A stretch of DNA of 5,331 nt, taken from CAVSWN01 sp046728115 (GTDB lineage Bacteria > Acidobacteriota > Vicinamibacteria > Vicinamibacterales > CAVVIG01). The notes below the pieces were generated by a model that searched no databases, was not told the origin of the DNA, and worked only from the letters and a program-made list of their open reading frames with translations. Both the position numbers and the translations under genes were made by a program. Position 1 is the first letter of the stretch; every line of letters starts with the position of its first letter. The stretch is taken from the NCBI GenBank assembly GCA_046728115.1, contig JBKPDW010000349.1, forward strand, positions 1-5,331. The letters are read 5' to 3'. This document shows, one piece after another, positions 4,464 through 5,331 of this stretch.

Positions 4464-5331
4464 TCACTTCGCTCGCAGGGACATCACCGGCGAGTAGTCT
4501 TGCAGTCGTTCACGCGTCCACCATGCACGGCCATCGCGAGCAAATCGATACTCGTACAGCTCGGCGCGAATATAGCGCGGCGGGTGGCCGTTGAAAGGGT
4601 CGCGTTCGAGCAGTCGTAACACGGACGGCGATCCCTGCAGCAGGCGCACGCAGAAATTCTGAAACCAGGGATTTTCTTCATAGCGGCCCAGCGCGGCGAA
4701 CCACATCTGCCAGTCGAGGCGCGGTTGATGGGGCGCCACCCATGGCGGCCGGCGCGTCAGATCGCCTGGCTTGTACTTGAACTCGTACGGCACCCACGTC
4801 TCGCCGTCTGTCGATCCTTCGACGATGATTTCCGGACGAGTGGTGGTCATGACCGCGAACAGGCCGTAGCTATTGACACTCCGCAAGGGTGCCATCGCCT
4901 CGGCAACCGGCGCGATGAGACGCCAGCCAGGCAGCAGAAAACCGAGACCGCTCGTGAACGTCAGGAGCGAGACGGGTACGGTGACGATGGCAACGGCGGT
5001 CGCAAGTACGAGGGAGACGCGACCCGGCGATCTTCGCGCTACAGGTCGAGCGGGGCTTGTAATTCCGCGTGAACGGCCCTGCCACCTTGCGACAACGAGC
5101 CACGCGGAATCATCGATCAGAAACACGCATAGTGCGATCGACAACAGATTGAAGAACGCAAAGTTGCCGGTTGTGGCGATCGCGGTCTGAATCCCAACGA
5201 GCAGGACGGCTGCAGCGATGCGCAGACGCCTCGGTCCGACGATCAGCAACGGCGCAATGAGCTCAATCGCCAGTGCCACCGCCGTCGATGCTTTATTGAA
5301 CGCCGAAGGGAGATGATGCGCATAGTAGGCC
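4464..5331 (-). CDS. Lipase maturation factor family protein, C-terminal part
   Basis: The minus-strand frame is open through the right edge: codons continue upstream of the GTG at 5279 as AYYAHHLPSAFNKASTA, so the start is outside the window. About 288 residues are visible; the family is usually longer. Numbering from 5279, hydrophobic, probably membrane-spanning segments lie at about 1-15, 19-36, 41-64 and 87-110, followed by a conserved soluble C-terminal region: NSYGLFAVMTTTRPEIIVEG (136-155), YEFKYKPGDLTRRPP (165-179), VAPHQPRLDWQMWFAALG (181-198), NPWF (203-206), and PPRYIRAELYEY (233-244). These are hallmarks of the LMF1/LMF2 family (PF06762). In animals LMF1 helps lipoprotein lipase fold in the ER; the role of bacterial homologues is not established, so 'maturation of lipases' should be read only as a family name. 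The protein is likely in the inner membrane. It is intact as far as seen and convergent with the hydrolase unit. Confidence 0.93.
   Translation of the reverse strand, partial: AYYAHHLPSAFNKASTAVALAIELIAPLLIVGPRRLRIAAAVLLVGIQTAIATTGNFAFFNLLSIALCVFLIDDSAWLVVARWQGRSRGITSPARPVARRSPGRVSLVLATAVAIVTVPVSLLTFTSGLGFLLPGWRLIAPVAEAMAPLRSVNSYGLFAVMTTTRPEIIVEGSTDGETWVPYEFKYKPGDLTRRPPWVAPHQPRLDWQMWFAALGRYEENPWFQNFCVRLLQGSPSVLRLLERDPFNGHPPRYIRAELYEYRFARDGRAWWTRERLQDYSPVMSLRAK

Overview
The window is G+C-rich bacterial DNA. It most resembles Acidobacteriota, and this is an inference from protein style: a kinase N-terminus of the type 'GPYEIL..LGAGGMG', a serine hydrolase with a DUF3471 tail, a bacterial lipase maturation factor, and an S9 exopeptidase-like enzyme. 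No marker gene is present to confirm it.

Layout from left to right. (1) 2-1012 (+): the C-terminal half of an S9-family serine peptidase, cut by the window edge, with the catalytic domain complete. (2) 1013-1068: a degenerate 7-bp tandem array in the convergent junction. It runs into the 3' end of the next gene. (3) 1051-1440 (-): an intact methionine-(R)-sulfoxide reductase, msrB. (4) 1394-1948 (-): a decayed stretch upstream of msrB. It holds the first 25 residues of a Ser/Thr protein kinase joined to a frameshifted gene of unknown family whose 3' end overlaps msrB. (5) 1949-2212: an interval with no convincing gene. (6) 2213-3460 and 3457-3795 (+): an exported class C beta-lactamase-like serine hydrolase. 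Its C-terminal DUF3471 domain is now in a different frame, and the break maps to a (CG)6 dinucleotide run. (7) 3801-4297 (+): a small exported, probably beta-rich protein, also frameshifted just after its signal peptide. (8) 4298-4463: a convergent intergenic region with a hairpin and a second 7-bp degenerate tandem array that ends at the stop codon of the next gene. (9) 4464-5331 (-): the C-terminal part of a lipase maturation factor family membrane protein, cut by the right edge.

The hydrolase, DUF3471 segment and small exported protein look like one transcription unit: an ATGA overlap, then a 5-nt gap with a ribosome-binding site across the stop codon. The gene content suggests envelope or periplasmic hydrolysis plus protein repair, but no single pathway links the genes. 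The points most worth a second look are the three frameshifts in about 2.5 kb (all of the same sign), the kinase stub fused to foreign sequence, and the two heptamer arrays, both placed at convergent gene ends.
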